53,415 nucleotides of DNA from Actinomycetes bacterium (GTDB taxonomy: Bacteria > Actinomycetota > Acidimicrobiia > Acidimicrobiales > JAMCPL01): contig JAKBVZ010000018.1 of NCBI GenBank assembly GCA_021841005.1, positions 117,029 through 170,443 of the forward strand, in the 5' to 3' direction. How positions within the stretch are numbered: position 1 is the first letter of the stretch; each line of letters begins with the position of its first letter. The notes below the pieces were generated by a model. It was not told where the DNA came from. It did not search any database and was given only the letters and a program-made list of their open reading frames with translations. Below, piece by piece: positions 27,522 through 36,941 of the stretch. The translations under genes were made by a program, and so were the position numbers.

Positions 27522-27525
27522 CGCC

Positions 27526-27540
27526 GCGGCAGGCAGCCGC
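27526..27540 (+). terminator. Short GC hairpin after the dehydrogenase gene
   Basis: GCGGC-AGGCA-GCCGC begins five bases after the stop, followed only by TT. It is a possible weak terminator. Confidence 0.3.
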
Positions 27541-27588
27541 TTGGTACGCTATCTAATAGCTGGGACGCCGGAAGATTCCAATGACTCC

Positions 27589-27680
27589 TAGATCATGCAT
27601 AGATCATGCAATTGTGCAGGCCAGGTACATCCCGGCAAAGCCATAGAGGCGGTACATTACAATAGCGGTACATTACAATA
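27589..27680. repeat. Two perfect tandem microduplications
   Basis: TAGATCATGCA is at 27589-27599 and 27600-27610; GCGGTACATTACAATA is at 27649-27664 and 27665-27680. Both lie in the intergenic stretch 27522-27825, which has no gene. Confidence 0.9.
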
Positions 27681-27750
27681 ATCGTCTGGTATGCTGTACT
27701 GGTGGCACATATATTTGATGTGCCTGCAGGCAATCGAATGCAGCCGATCG

Positions 27751-27792
27751 TGAATATGAATATGAATATGAATATGAATATGAATATGAATA
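27751..27792. repeat. TGAATA hexamer repeat, seven units
   Basis: Seven exact TGAATA units run from 27751 to 27792, followed by TGAAGA. The array ends 33 bases before the ATG of the membrane-anchored protein gene, so its length could change promoter or leader spacing. It is multiple-of-six in an untranslated region, so it would act on transcription or mRNA rather than reading frame. Confidence 0.92.
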
Positions 27793-27825
27793 TGAAGACA
27801 CACTTTGAGATAGGGAGAAGCAGGT

Positions 27826-28395
27826 ATGGATCCTGAACCGGAAATGGAAGATGCCAAGCAAGGCCAGCTACCTCCGGCAGCAGCCGGGAAAGATAGTACC
27901 GGTCGGAGGCGTATCACCGTCATGATCACCGGCGTGGTCGTACTGGTGGCAGCAGTAGCAATCGTCACCATCGTTCTCCTTACTACCGGTAGCGGCAATT
28001 CGCCAAGCAGCGCGGCAGGCGGCATGATGAGCGCTATTTACAGCAGCCATCCTGCCACCTCTTGCCAGTATATCGTGCCAAGCCAGCAGCACGCATGTGA
28101 ATTGTTCTGGAAGAAGGAAGCTGGGAAGGTCAGCTTCTCGGGCCATCTCACCATGGCACAGACGGAAATACAGGGAAACCGTGCGCTTGTCTCCGTGACG
28201 GGACGCGGATGTGCCCGCGTGCCAAAGAACCGTCCATCCTGCCAGTCCAATAGCAACCCTAGGTCAGGGCTGACCTCAGCTAAGGTCGACTTCCAGCAGG
28301 CATTTGCCAATGCAACCAGCTCTTCAGGAGGCGCCAATGTGGTGCCCTGCCTGAAGGTCAAGGGTCGCTGGTACGTCGACGCCCTCTTCAACTAA
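27826..28395 (+). CDS. Membrane-anchored extracytoplasmic protein, unknown function
   Basis: The 189-residue protein has a short Glu/Pro-rich cytoplasmic N-terminus, one membrane segment (ITVMITGVVVLVAAVAIVTI) and an outer domain of ~135 residues with five Cys. The domain pattern (HLTMAQTEIQGNRALVSVTGRGC, then VVPCLKVKGRWYVDALFN) resembles small NTF2/DUF4878-like lipoprotein domains that end in a W-Y-V-D strand, but I cannot assign a family firmly. GGGAGAAGCAGGT precedes the ATG. A hexamer array lies just upstream and may modulate expression. Confidence 0.72.
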   Translation: MDPEPEMEDAKQGQLPPAAAGKDSTGRRRITVMITGVVVLVAAVAIVTIVLLTTGSGNSPSSAAGGMMSAIYSSHPATSCQYIVPSQQHACELFWKKEAGKVSFSGHLTMAQTEIQGNRALVSVTGRGCARVPKNRPSCQSNSNPRSGLTSAKVDFQQAFANATSSSGGANVVPCLKVKGRWYVDALFN

Positions 28396-28656
28396 ATGGG
28401 ACATGACCTCGACTTCCAGTTATGAGGCTACGAGAATTCCTGGCAAATACAAAATATTGTGTCGCTAATGGATTAGCGGCAAGCTTGACGCATGCAACGT
28501 ACAGTATAATGACTATAATCGGTAGGGATGGTACAATGGACATCATGACGGTTATGGATGTGGCTGTCTCGTGACAAGCATGCAAGACGGGTGCCGGCGA
28601 TCGTATCTGGGTAAGGCCGGTACGAGCGCAGGAACCGGTTGGCACGACTTACTGGA

Positions 28657-28676
28657 CAATACATACCAATACATAC
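28657..28676. repeat. 10-bp perfect tandem duplication
   Basis: CAATACATAC occurs twice, at 28657-28666 and 28667-28676, in the pilB leader region. Just upstream (28591-28645) GTGCC/GGCAC and CCGGT/ACCGG can form nested stems; no known riboswitch core was recognised. Confidence 0.85.
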
Positions 28677-28689
28677 AGTGGGGCAAATT

Positions 28690-28770
28690 ATGAGAACAAC
28701 GATGGTGCAATCCGACAATATCGGGATTGCCGGCAAGGGAATCTCTATCACAGGGAAAGGTGACATATGA
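28690..28770 (+). CDS. Possible 26-residue leader peptide overlapping pilB
   Basis: An ATG at 28690, six bases after GGGGC, opens a 26-codon frame whose TGA (28768-28770) overlaps the pilB ATG as ATGA. The product contains the quasi-repeat GIAGKGISITGKG and has no known family. The exact overlap suggests translational coupling of pilB to a leader frame, but chance cannot be excluded for so short a frame. Confidence 0.35.
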   Translation: MRTTMVQSDNIGIAGKGISITGKGDI

Positions 28771-31346
28771 GCGACGTTACCAAGGCTAAGATGCTGGCGA
28801 GCAAGTACAATGTAGAGTACGTCGACCTGAGCTCTTATAATGTCGACCGGAGCGTAAAGAATATTGTTACCGAGGAGTTCGCACGAAAGCACGGCGTTGT
28901 CCCCATAGGGAAGAAATTTGGCGTACCTATCATCGCGGTTACGGACCCCAGTGACACATACGTGATGAAGGAGCTCGAATCGCAAGTAAAGAGAGATTTC
29001 ATCACTGTGATAACCAGTGATGACCACATGGCCAAGTGCTTGAGCATTGTCTATCCGGATGGCACCATCATCGGAAATGGCAGCGAAGCGAATGCCACAG
29101 AGGACAGCGACGGTGGGAAACCCGGTCTTACCGACCTAGACGATCCAGTAGCCAGTATCCTCGCAGATGCCATAGCGGAAACTGGCACATCCATAGATGC
29201 CACCACTCCCGGAACCGCCCACGATATCGAGGGCAGCGACACCACGCTGCTCGAAGAGTCCCCGCCCAGTGAAGAGCCGCCGCTTCTGGACTCCGGTCGG
29301 GAAGCAAAACGCTCCAAACGCCACTGGAGAAGGGGAGGCACAAAGCATAGTACAGATGAAGGTGGCACGACGCCCGGCAGCGAGAAGAGCGCCCCTTCAG
29401 GTACGGTAACAGCAGTCGCCGGTGAGGGCCTCGTCAAGACAAATGGTCCAGCGTTACAACAGGATGAGCGCACCGGCAATACCGGTACTGATGCGGATAA
29501 GACACGTACACCAGACTCCGGAAGGGTGGAAGTTGTCGACATTGACACTGCTGATGCAGGATCAGGAGCGTCTCTCGATGTGGCGCTGCAGAATCTTGTC
29601 GGAAAGATAATCCCGGCAAGTCAAGGTTCTGGAGACAACATATCCTCTTTCCCGCCGCTGGCTCGCATACTGGTCGAGAGCGGGCACGTAAAGGAGGAGG
29701 AGATGATCTCCGTTCTGGCGGAATGCGATGCCACTGACCAGGCAATTGCAAACGTGCTGATCCAGAGGCGGCTCGTAAGTGACGCTGACATCACATGGGC
29801 AACAGCCAAGGAAATGGGCCTGGAATTCGTCAATCTGGATCTCATGACAATAGATATGAACATAGTGTCAAAGATCCCCGAGGCCATAGCCAAGCATCAC
29901 AATGTTCTGCTGGTGGGCGAGCAGGGAGGACAGTATGTCGTAGCGCTGTCTAATCCTGCAGACGTATTCGCCATGGACGATCTTCGCTCGATCATTGGCA
30001 GTAACCTCAAGCTCGTGGTAGCCCCTAGGCTGCAAATATCGAAACATATAGAGCGGTGCTACACCCATGGTGGGGGGGCCGGTGCCGCCATTGCTGCGCA
30101 GCAAGCCGCCGTGGACGTGAAAGGCGTGATCGAAGAAGCGCCAAGGAGAGAACTGGACATCCAGTCGATTACGGAAGATGCTCCAGTGGTCCGATATGTA
30201 AACATACTTATCCTCCAGGCTCTGAACGAGCGGGCATCGGACATCCATATCGAACCAAGTCACGATTCGCTGCGCATAAGATACCGGATAGACGGTGTCC
30301 TCCACGACATGCAGCCTGCGCCACTCAGCCTTCACAGCGCGGTAAGCACCAGGCTCAAGGTCATGGGTGACCTGAATGTGGCGGAGCACAGGATACCCCA
30401 GGACGGTCGTATATCGGTCAGCGTCGGGAACCGCGTGATTGACATGCGTATCGCGACAATACCCACTGTGTACGGGGAGAAGGTTGTCCTCAGGATACTC
30501 GACAAATCCGAGATTGTACTCGACCTCGAAAAGCTTGGTTGCGAGACCAGCCTTTTGGAGAGATTCAGGGCGGTATTCAACCGTCCTTATGGAACTATCC
30601 TTGTCACAGGACCGACAGGATCGGGCAAGACTACCACGCTCTACGCCACCCTTGCAGAGTTGAACTCTTCCGAAAAGAACATAATCACGGTCGAGGATCC
30701 AGTTGAACTGCGAATTGCCGGCATCAATCAGGTACAGACCAATGCCAAGGCAGGGCTCAGTTTTGCGTCATCGCTACGTTCCATAGTTCGATGCGATCCC
30801 GATATTGTCATGGTCGGTGAGATCAGGGACAAAGACACTGCTCTCATCGCAATAGAGGCTGCCCTGACCGGCCACTTGTTGCTCGCTACCATGCATACCA
30901 ATGATGCATCAAGGACTCCTATGCGGCTGGTGGAAATGGGTATCGAGCCCTACCTGGTGGCATCGGCATTGACTGCCATCATGGCCCAGCGACTGGTGCG
31001 AGTACTCTGCGTCCACTGCAAGGAGCCTTACAGCCCTACAGAGGAAGAGATCCTGGCTGCAGGCTGGAAAGTGGATGATGTCATGACCGGTGCAGGAGAC
31101 ACTATACTGTATCGTCCCACTGGCTGCCCTGCTTGTTCGAACACTGGCTACAGGGGCAGGGAAGCCGTTTACGAGCTTCTGGTCGCCGATGACGAACTGG
31201 AAAAATTGATAACATCTGGATCCAGCGCAGACCATATACAGCAGTGGGCCGCAGCCAATGGCATGGTTACGCTGAGGCAGGCAGGACTGCAAAAGGTACT
31301 TAAAGGTGAGACCACCCTTAAAGAGGTCATGAGGGTCGCAGTTTAG
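28767..31346 (+). CDS. pilB: Type IV pilus extension ATPase PilB
   Basis: The 859-residue hexameric motor drives pilus assembly at the inner membrane. The N-terminal ~100 residues correspond to the later part of a GspE-N/MshEN domain. An acidic low-complexity linker (~110-285) follows, then a complete MshEN-like domain (~293-430, PLARILVESGHVKEEEM), which in relatives can bind c-di-GMP. The motor domain has Walker A GPTGSGKTTTLYA (~614), Asp/His boxes, Walker B DPDIVMVGEIRD (~677), and the zinc tetracysteine CVHC...CPAC (~746, ~786). It is longer than usual PilB (about 560-580). AAAGGTGA precedes the ATG. It is transcribed opposite to the rest of the pilus genes. Confidence 0.95.
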   Translation: MSDVTKAKMLASKYNVEYVDLSSYNVDRSVKNIVTEEFARKHGVVPIGKKFGVPIIAVTDPSDTYVMKELESQVKRDFITVITSDDHMAKCLSIVYPDGTIIGNGSEANATEDSDGGKPGLTDLDDPVASILADAIAETGTSIDATTPGTAHDIEGSDTTLLEESPPSEEPPLLDSGREAKRSKRHWRRGGTKHSTDEGGTTPGSEKSAPSGTVTAVAGEGLVKTNGPALQQDERTGNTGTDADKTRTPDSGRVEVVDIDTADAGSGASLDVALQNLVGKIIPASQGSGDNISSFPPLARILVESGHVKEEEMISVLAECDATDQAIANVLIQRRLVSDADITWATAKEMGLEFVNLDLMTIDMNIVSKIPEAIAKHHNVLLVGEQGGQYVVALSNPADVFAMDDLRSIIGSNLKLVVAPRLQISKHIERCYTHGGGAGAAIAAQQAAVDVKGVIEEAPRRELDIQSITEDAPVVRYVNILILQALNERASDIHIEPSHDSLRIRYRIDGVLHDMQPAPLSLHSAVSTRLKVMGDLNVAEHRIPQDGRISVSVGNRVIDMRIATIPTVYGEKVVLRILDKSEIVLDLEKLGCETSLLERFRAVFNRPYGTILVTGPTGSGKTTTLYATLAELNSSEKNIITVEDPVELRIAGINQVQTNAKAGLSFASSLRSIVRCDPDIVMVGEIRDKDTALIAIEAALTGHLLLATMHTNDASRTPMRLVEMGIEPYLVASALTAIMAQRLVRVLCVHCKEPYSPTEEEILAAGWKVDDVMTGAGDTILYRPTGCPACSNTGYRGREAVYELLVADDELEKLITSGSSADHIQQWAAANGMVTLRQAGLQKVLKGETTLKEVMRVAV

Positions 31347-31379
31347 CCGCTCGAAGGCACATATAACCGGACAACACTA

Positions 31380-32738
31380 TCAGGAGACAGCCACTGCCGG
31401 CAGTTCAGGGGTAGTCTTTTGTGCTTCATCTATACCTGGAGAGCGGGAATTTGAATAATATGGTATCCCTACTGCGCAGGCCAGCAGGAGGGAACCGGTA
31501 ACAGTGCCCCACCACAGCCATGGACCGTAATAATGAAACGCGAATACCGTGGCAAACATGCCCACACCGAGCACTATGCCCAAGCGTATCCTGCCCAGGC
31601 ACGCAGCAGCTAAGAGCGCAAATGCCAAAGCAGGCCATAGGTAATAAGGAGTCATCACCGACTCGAACATGCACCACCCGGTGAACGACAACGCGCAGGC
31701 AACTGGCAATATTCTCTCTATCTTTTTGCCACGGTGTACCATGCGAAACAGTACAAGCCCGATGACTATTGCGGCAATCACCGCAAATATGCGGGTAGGC
31801 CCTCCCGACACTGCGTGATTGCCCAGCTTTGGCGCCAGAAACAGCCAGGGAGTCGGGTGATCCGTCCTAGGATAGGTAGGCTGGACCACAAGCGCCCTCC
31901 ATGTTGCGTGAAAGTCGGAGATGGCCGGGACGGCGACAAGCACTGCTGGTACAGACAATGCCCTGACCAGAACTGAAGGCATTTTCTTGACTGCATTAAT
32001 GGCAAGTACCACTGGAAGGATCAACACCGTAAAGGGTTGCACAGAAAGCGCCGCCCCCATGAGCCATCCGGTGGCCACGGGCCTCCCATCCATCGCTGCT
32101 ACGATGGCATAGCATCCTAATCCGAGAGCGACCAGATCCTCGGGATGACCCCAAATGACAACCACCTGCCAAAGCGCCACAGCCTCAGCCACACACAGCA
32201 ACGCCCTCCGCTTGGACGAGATACCAATGTGCTCACTCAGAGCATCAATCCCACACAGAGCCACCGCTGAAAGCAGCATCTCGTAAGGCCCGAGTATCAC
32301 CCACGCTGATGGCCTGAATAGAGGGAGGGGATAACTTGGATGGAGGTGAAACACTGCTATGGCCTTGTCGATCGGAAGCAGGATGAACAGCATGCCTGGT
32401 GGCAGCAGGAACGCACCGTGCGCTGAATATATGCCCCCCAAATAGCCCCACCCGATAGTCTGTGAAGCCCTCAGGGTCCCCCAGATATCGCCCGGGGTGA
32501 CCCAATACCAGTAATGAGCAACGGGGTGGATACGTTCCAAGTACCTGCTCAGAGCAGTGTGAAAAAGCGGATGGCTGGAATATCTGACAACATCGTGACG
32601 CACGACTGGCGGCCACAGCAGAGAGTAAGCCATCCCGGTGACAGCCACGATAACTGCAATAGCGAGTGGCCATTTGCGCTTTCTCGCACTGGTCGTGATA
32701 CTCAGCAGGGAACTCAAGCACATAGTATATGCACTCAT
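31380..32738 (-). CDS. Polytopic membrane protein, GT-C/mannosyltransferase-like
   Basis: The ~452-residue protein has about ten hydrophobic segments and an early outer loop with HPLFHTALSRYLERIHP. The segment GWLMGAALSVQPFTVLILPV is like those of polyprenol-phosphate-dependent GT87-type glycosyltransferases. The assignment is tentative because the catalytic acidic loop is not clear. The start is uncertain (TTG at 32744, ATG at 32738 or 32723; no Shine-Dalgarno). It lies 73 bases downstream of the acylase-like gene on the same strand and may be the last gene of the pilus-exoprotein run; glycosylation of exported proteins or pilin would suit this place. Confidence 0.65.
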   Translation of the reverse strand: MSAYTMCLSSLLSITTSARKRKWPLAIAVIVAVTGMAYSLLWPPVVRHDVVRYSSHPLFHTALSRYLERIHPVAHYWYWVTPGDIWGTLRASQTIGWGYLGGIYSAHGAFLLPPGMLFILLPIDKAIAVFHLHPSYPLPLFRPSAWVILGPYEMLLSAVALCGIDALSEHIGISSKRRALLCVAEAVALWQVVVIWGHPEDLVALGLGCYAIVAAMDGRPVATGWLMGAALSVQPFTVLILPVVLAINAVKKMPSVLVRALSVPAVLVAVPAISDFHATWRALVVQPTYPRTDHPTPWLFLAPKLGNHAVSGGPTRIFAVIAAIVIGLVLFRMVHRGKKIERILPVACALSFTGWCMFESVMTPYYLWPALAFALLAAACLGRIRLGIVLGVGMFATVFAFHYYGPWLWWGTVTGSLLLACAVGIPYYSNSRSPGIDEAQKTTPELPAVAVS

Positions 32739-32817
32739 TCGCAACTATTGGCTACTATCGGGCCAAGGTCTCGTACATGCAATTAGTGCGCCGCGGAGGA
32801 ATCAGCGCGCCAGGCCT

Positions 32818-35800
32818 TCAGCCGTAAAAGCCAACTACATCGACCGTTACATCAGCAGTACCGGACGAAACCAGTAAGTCCGTTGCCCCGAGAGACGAGG
32901 GTTCGAGCACTACCAGCCCCGAAACCGTTGTCCCCTTACCCCAGCTCAATGCCGCCGTCGCAGGTCGGACGCCCCCTGCCGGATAGGCATAGAGACTGCC
33001 GGCCGAAGTTGTATCCGTGACGGTAACCGTAGCAATTACGGTGGTTACCGACCTGGATATACCATTCACCCCTGCGAGTGGCACGGCCAACGGCTTCCCT
33101 CCGGAAAGGGTATGTCCGCTGCACTCCGTAGAGTATCCTACCATCGATGACGACCGTGTATCGCAGATTCTGGCAGGATATATCGGATTATAGCTACTCC
33201 CCGCCACGGACGACGATGGCGCGGCTATCCATCCCTCCACATCCACGGTAAGTGCCGGGCTGCCGGCAGAAGACAGTACGTCGATCGCGCCATTGCGCCC
33301 CACTGGAATTATGGCTGCACCCGACGTACTCTGATGTGCTGAATAATTCACGTTTGAAGCCACCGGTACAGCACTACCGGCTGGGTAAGCGCTCACGTAG
33401 CCTGCCGCACCTGGATTCGTTGCGCCAATGTTCACCAATACAGCAGCAACTCCACTCACCGGTACGCTACCGACGCCAGTCACCTGCATCGAGAGTGCGA
33501 CACCAGGAACCGCTGCCTTCCCCGAACAGTTGGCAAGTGCAGTGCCGCTAAGATGGCTTGGATTTCCCGGACTGGTATCGCAGATACGCAAAGGTGCAGC
33601 CAGCGGGGTAAACGACCCTCCCGGCATACTGCCCGGCTGGTAGTAACCCTCCACGTCCACCACCACATTTGCCGACCCAGCATAATTGTAAAGATCAATT
33701 ATTCCCGAAGCCGGTAGTACAACGGTCGTAAGCCCCGCAACCGTCTGACCAGGACCCCAGTTCAGAGTAGAGGCCAATGGTCGTGGACTCCCAGCGGGAT
33801 AGACACTGAGGTAGCTGCTGGCGGTCGTTCCGATTGCCGTCACATTTACCGCTACCGCCGCGGCGTTGGCGGGTACCCCTCCAAGGCCGGCAACCCTGAC
33901 AGCCAGAGTGTCTCTCGCTCCAAGAGTCTTTCCCGCGCAGTTGGAAAGCTCCCCGCCAGTGAGATGGCTGGGGTTTCCCAGCCTCGTATCGCATATGCGC
34001 GACGCAGTGAGCGGCACGTAGGAATACGATGACATAGGCAGGTATTGGAAATTGTCGAACTGGCTGGTCTGGTCACAGAAATAAGGCGATGGAACACCCA
34101 TACCACTGATAAAGCCACTCTCTCCCGGTGGCATAAGCTGGTATCCGAATGGTACCGGAGCCAGATCCACTGCCATGAAGTAAGTGCTGCGATTCTGTGC
34201 AGCGCTGGTACCACAGTTGACCGTAAGACCTGCGGCGCTGGCAATCGGATCTAGGCTGTTCCAGTCAATGTTCTGAGATGGCTCCCACCCCCAGCTTGCT
34301 ATATTGGTCGTTCCAAAACCGTTTGCAGAATGCCCGAACTGAGGACCTGTTCCGGACAGGATCGTAATAGCATCATTGAGGCTCTCCACCATGATGTGGT
34401 CCCTGTGACCTCCGAAATAGTGCCCCGTGTAACACAGCGTATTGCACGGTACGAGCCCACTTGCACGAGATAAGATATTGTACATAAAGTTGTACGTACC
34501 AAAGTCACGGATGCCTCCGTAAGTACCCAGGCCAAGACTGGCATTGCTGAAATTGACTCCACCGACATACTTCTCGCCTGGATTGAGTCCCCCTTCAAAG
34601 ACGTTTCTTTCGAGCGCCTCCATATATTGTATAAATATCGACATCGCCGGACTGCCCAAGGTGGTGTGCCCGTTCCATGTCTCTAGCACTCTCATGGCCT
34701 GTTGGAGGTCAGGATGAGTCGACACGCTCACAAGAGACGAACCCTCTGCAACCAGTTTCTGATAGGCGCTTTCAAGATACGGGATGAAGTATAGCGCAGC
34801 TGGTCTGACAACATCCTGACCATCAATTGTACCGACATCGTGCTGGATCTGGTCAAGATACCCTATATTGATGCTGGTATTGGCAGCGAGCATCTGGCTG
34901 ATCCGTTGCGAGCGAAATATCGCGCCCCAATACGCACCGCCTGCAGGCCGGTTCTGCTGGTAGAAAAGCTGTTGCGAAGGCTTGGTGTTCCAGTTGTCCA
35001 GGTATCCCTGTCCTGGATTTATGCTGCGTGGCATCTGCGAGAAGGGAACGAAGGATGTCCATTGCTGGCTGCCGTCTCCGAGGTGAGGTAGGCGGGGATC
35101 GGCTCGGGCCGACAGTGGCGATGGGCTGGCCGGCACCAAGCCGTCAGCGAAGAATGCTATATTCCCCCGTGTATCGGCATACATGAAGTTGTGAAGCGTG
35201 ACGATCTCCTGCATGGAACTCTGAAACTGCTGAAGATTCGTATCCCCACCCAGCTGGGAAAAGCCAATCAGCGACTTATACTCCTGCATCCATGAAGTGA
35301 AATCCAACGAATAAGCAATGCCTGCTGCCGGGTCAGTAGAGAAGATGGGCCCGTCGACGGTTCGGTAAATAGTATATGCAACCGGCGTGCTACTTCCCGC
35401 CACCGCAATAGACTCATTCACAACTTGGACCGGAATCCAGTTGCCGTCAAAATAGTAGGTCGATGGCACAGGCGGGCTTCCTGTAAAATGGACCTGTTCC
35501 ACAAAGACACCCTGGTTCACTGTCTCTTCACTAGTTGTCGTCCATGCGATGCTGGCATTATGGCCAATCAGTATGAAAGGCTCACCAGCGATTGCCATGC
35601 CAGAAGCATCATATCCTGGACCATGGAGATATTCCTCGTAGTCCACACTGGGTGTACTAAAGCCCTCCTGGGGAGCTCCCCACAAAAGTGCGTGATGATC
35701 AGCAGAACGCCATGGTGCAACTGCTATTGCGTTGGATCCACCGTGTGAGAGCACCTTCATGGTGGGACCGCGAGCAAGCAGCAACTGCTTGTCGTGAGCC

Positions 35801-36924
35801 AGAGTCTGCTCAGCCTGGAGCACCGACCCAGATGGCAGGCTCAAGAGTGGCTTCACTGCCGCTACTTCTTGCCGGATTACCGATGCTACCTGCGCCCGAC
35901 TCCCGGTAGTTTGCGCCGTACTGCCAATGGATTGCGCCGTACTGCCATAAGCTGACCCGCTCGAAGGCTGTGCAGGCAAGCAAGTATTGGGCTTGGACTG
36001 TGACGGACTGCTGAGAATCGGACCGTCCGGACAGGTGGCCGGTACGGTGGTAGGAGCGGCAGGGTCATTGATCCAGCTCGTGTCGTTGAAGACGGCCATG
36101 GCATCTGCGGCCGGGTTGGCAGATCCCATCTTGGTGAACTCAGCTGTAAGATAATTGATGAAGGCCAGATTCTGTAATTCAGCTCCACCACCACCACCAA
36201 ATGCTCTGGCAAGATAGATTCCGATCGCGAGAGTATCAGTAGGCTGCCATGGTGATGGCCTGTAGGGACCACTCAGGCCCATCGCACGGCCCAGCATCCA
36301 GAACTCGTACGGGACCATCTTAAGCTCACTCAGAGTACTTGAATATGCCTGGGTGATATAGGCGTTCACGCCATTCGCATAGTCCTGCAATGGCGCCTTC
36401 GTGGCTGCAGGAAGGTCATTGTACTGTTGCTGGATCTCAGCAGAGTTGTAAAAATACAGGCGTTGCGCCTCATCGGTAGATAGCTGGCTCTTACCGAAGA
36501 CGCTGGAAAGATTGCCCTCCACCGACAACCTGGTCAATTCGAGCTGGACAAGCCGATCCTGGGCCTGTGCCCAGCCGACACCGTACCACATACCTGCAGT
36601 GGTAGAGGAGTAGATATGAGGAATGCCCAGGGAGTCCCGGTAAATAGTGGCAGACTGTGACCCGCTGCCTATAGTAATCTCACCGGGGTGCAGTACCGTT
36701 GTCACACGGCTCTGCGGCACTATGCGGGACACCGCCTCCGCAGGCTCACCTGCAGCAGCCAGCGTACTGAGCATACCCAAGACAATAACCACAGGCAGCA
36801 TTAGAAGGGTACCTCTCTTCATCCCCTTTTTCACTGAACGCTGTACCAAGTACATTTGCTCGAGCGACACAGACCTACCCAGTACTCCCCTGCGGCATGC
36901 TGCGCGCAAATGATACCTCTCCAT
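32818..36924 (-). CDS. Penicillin-acylase-like (S45, Ntn) exoenzyme with three C-terminal DTR modules
   Basis: The ~1368-residue secreted protein has a basic N-region and signal peptide (MKRGTLLMLPVVIVLGML). The acylase alpha part shows IYRDSLGIPHIY and DRLVQLELTR. A low-complexity spacer with repeated S-T-A-Q precedes the autocatalytic site HGG/SNAIAV, whose Ser (residue 397 here) would become the beta-chain N-terminal nucleophile. The beta part has GHNASIAWTTT, NFMYADTRGNIAF and DNWNTKPSQ. From ~965 on there are three DTR-type modules, ending at the stop. Likely substrates are amides such as acyl-homoserine lactones or beta-lactams, but this is family knowledge only. The frame opens at 36972; 36924 has a distant GGGAG, and 36822 (the Met of MKRGTLL) is another choice. 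Confidence 0.82.
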   Translation of the reverse strand: MERYHLRAACRRGVLGRSVSLEQMYLVQRSVKKGMKRGTLLMLPVVIVLGMLSTLAAAGEPAEAVSRIVPQSRVTTVLHPGEITIGSGSQSATIYRDSLGIPHIYSSTTAGMWYGVGWAQAQDRLVQLELTRLSVEGNLSSVFGKSQLSTDEAQRLYFYNSAEIQQQYNDLPAATKAPLQDYANGVNAYITQAYSSTLSELKMVPYEFWMLGRAMGLSGPYRPSPWQPTDTLAIGIYLARAFGGGGGAELQNLAFINYLTAEFTKMGSANPAADAMAVFNDTSWINDPAAPTTVPATCPDGPILSSPSQSKPNTCLPAQPSSGSAYGSTAQSIGSTAQTTGSRAQVASVIRQEVAAVKPLLSLPSGSVLQAEQTLAHDKQLLLARGPTMKVLSHGGSNAIAVAPWRSADHHALLWGAPQEGFSTPSVDYEEYLHGPGYDASGMAIAGEPFILIGHNASIAWTTTSEETVNQGVFVEQVHFTGSPPVPSTYYFDGNWIPVQVVNESIAVAGSSTPVAYTIYRTVDGPIFSTDPAAGIAYSLDFTSWMQEYKSLIGFSQLGGDTNLQQFQSSMQEIVTLHNFMYADTRGNIAFFADGLVPASPSPLSARADPRLPHLGDGSQQWTSFVPFSQMPRSINPGQGYLDNWNTKPSQQLFYQQNRPAGGAYWGAIFRSQRISQMLAANTSINIGYLDQIQHDVGTIDGQDVVRPAALYFIPYLESAYQKLVAEGSSLVSVSTHPDLQQAMRVLETWNGHTTLGSPAMSIFIQYMEALERNVFEGGLNPGEKYVGGVNFSNASLGLGTYGGIRDFGTYNFMYNILSRASGLVPCNTLCYTGHYFGGHRDHIMVESLNDAITILSGTGPQFGHSANGFGTTNIASWGWEPSQNIDWNSLDPIASAAGLTVNCGTSAAQNRSTYFMAVDLAPVPFGYQLMPPGESGFISGMGVPSPYFCDQTSQFDNFQYLPMSSYSYVPLTASRICDTRLGNPSHLTGGELSNCAGKTLGARDTLAVRVAGLGGVPANAAAVAVNVTAIGTTASSYLSVYPAGSPRPLASTLNWGPGQTVAGLTTVVLPASGIIDLYNYAGSANVVVDVEGYYQPGSMPGGSFTPLAAPLRICDTSPGNPSHLSGTALANCSGKAAVPGVALSMQVTGVGSVPVSGVAAVLVNIGATNPGAAGYVSAYPAGSAVPVASNVNYSAHQSTSGAAIIPVGRNGAIDVLSSAGSPALTVDVEGWIAAPSSSVAGSSYNPIYPARICDTRSSSMVGYSTECSGHTLSGGKPLAVPLAGVNGISRSVTTVIATVTVTDTTSAGSLYAYPAGGVRPATAALSWGKGTTVSGLVVLEPSSLGATDLLVSSGTADVTVDVVGFYG

Positions 36925-36941
36925 ATATTCGCACACTCCCT

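Noticed and set aside
28485..28519. TTGACG with two TATAAT boxes before pilB as a promoter
   Set aside because: The spacers are 14 and 23 bases, outside the usual range. The boxes are striking but I could not combine them into a proper promoter.
28591..28645. Riboswitch (c-di-GMP type) upstream of pilB
   Set aside because: Nested stems exist, but the conserved GEMM core sequences are not visible; a covariance-model search would decide.
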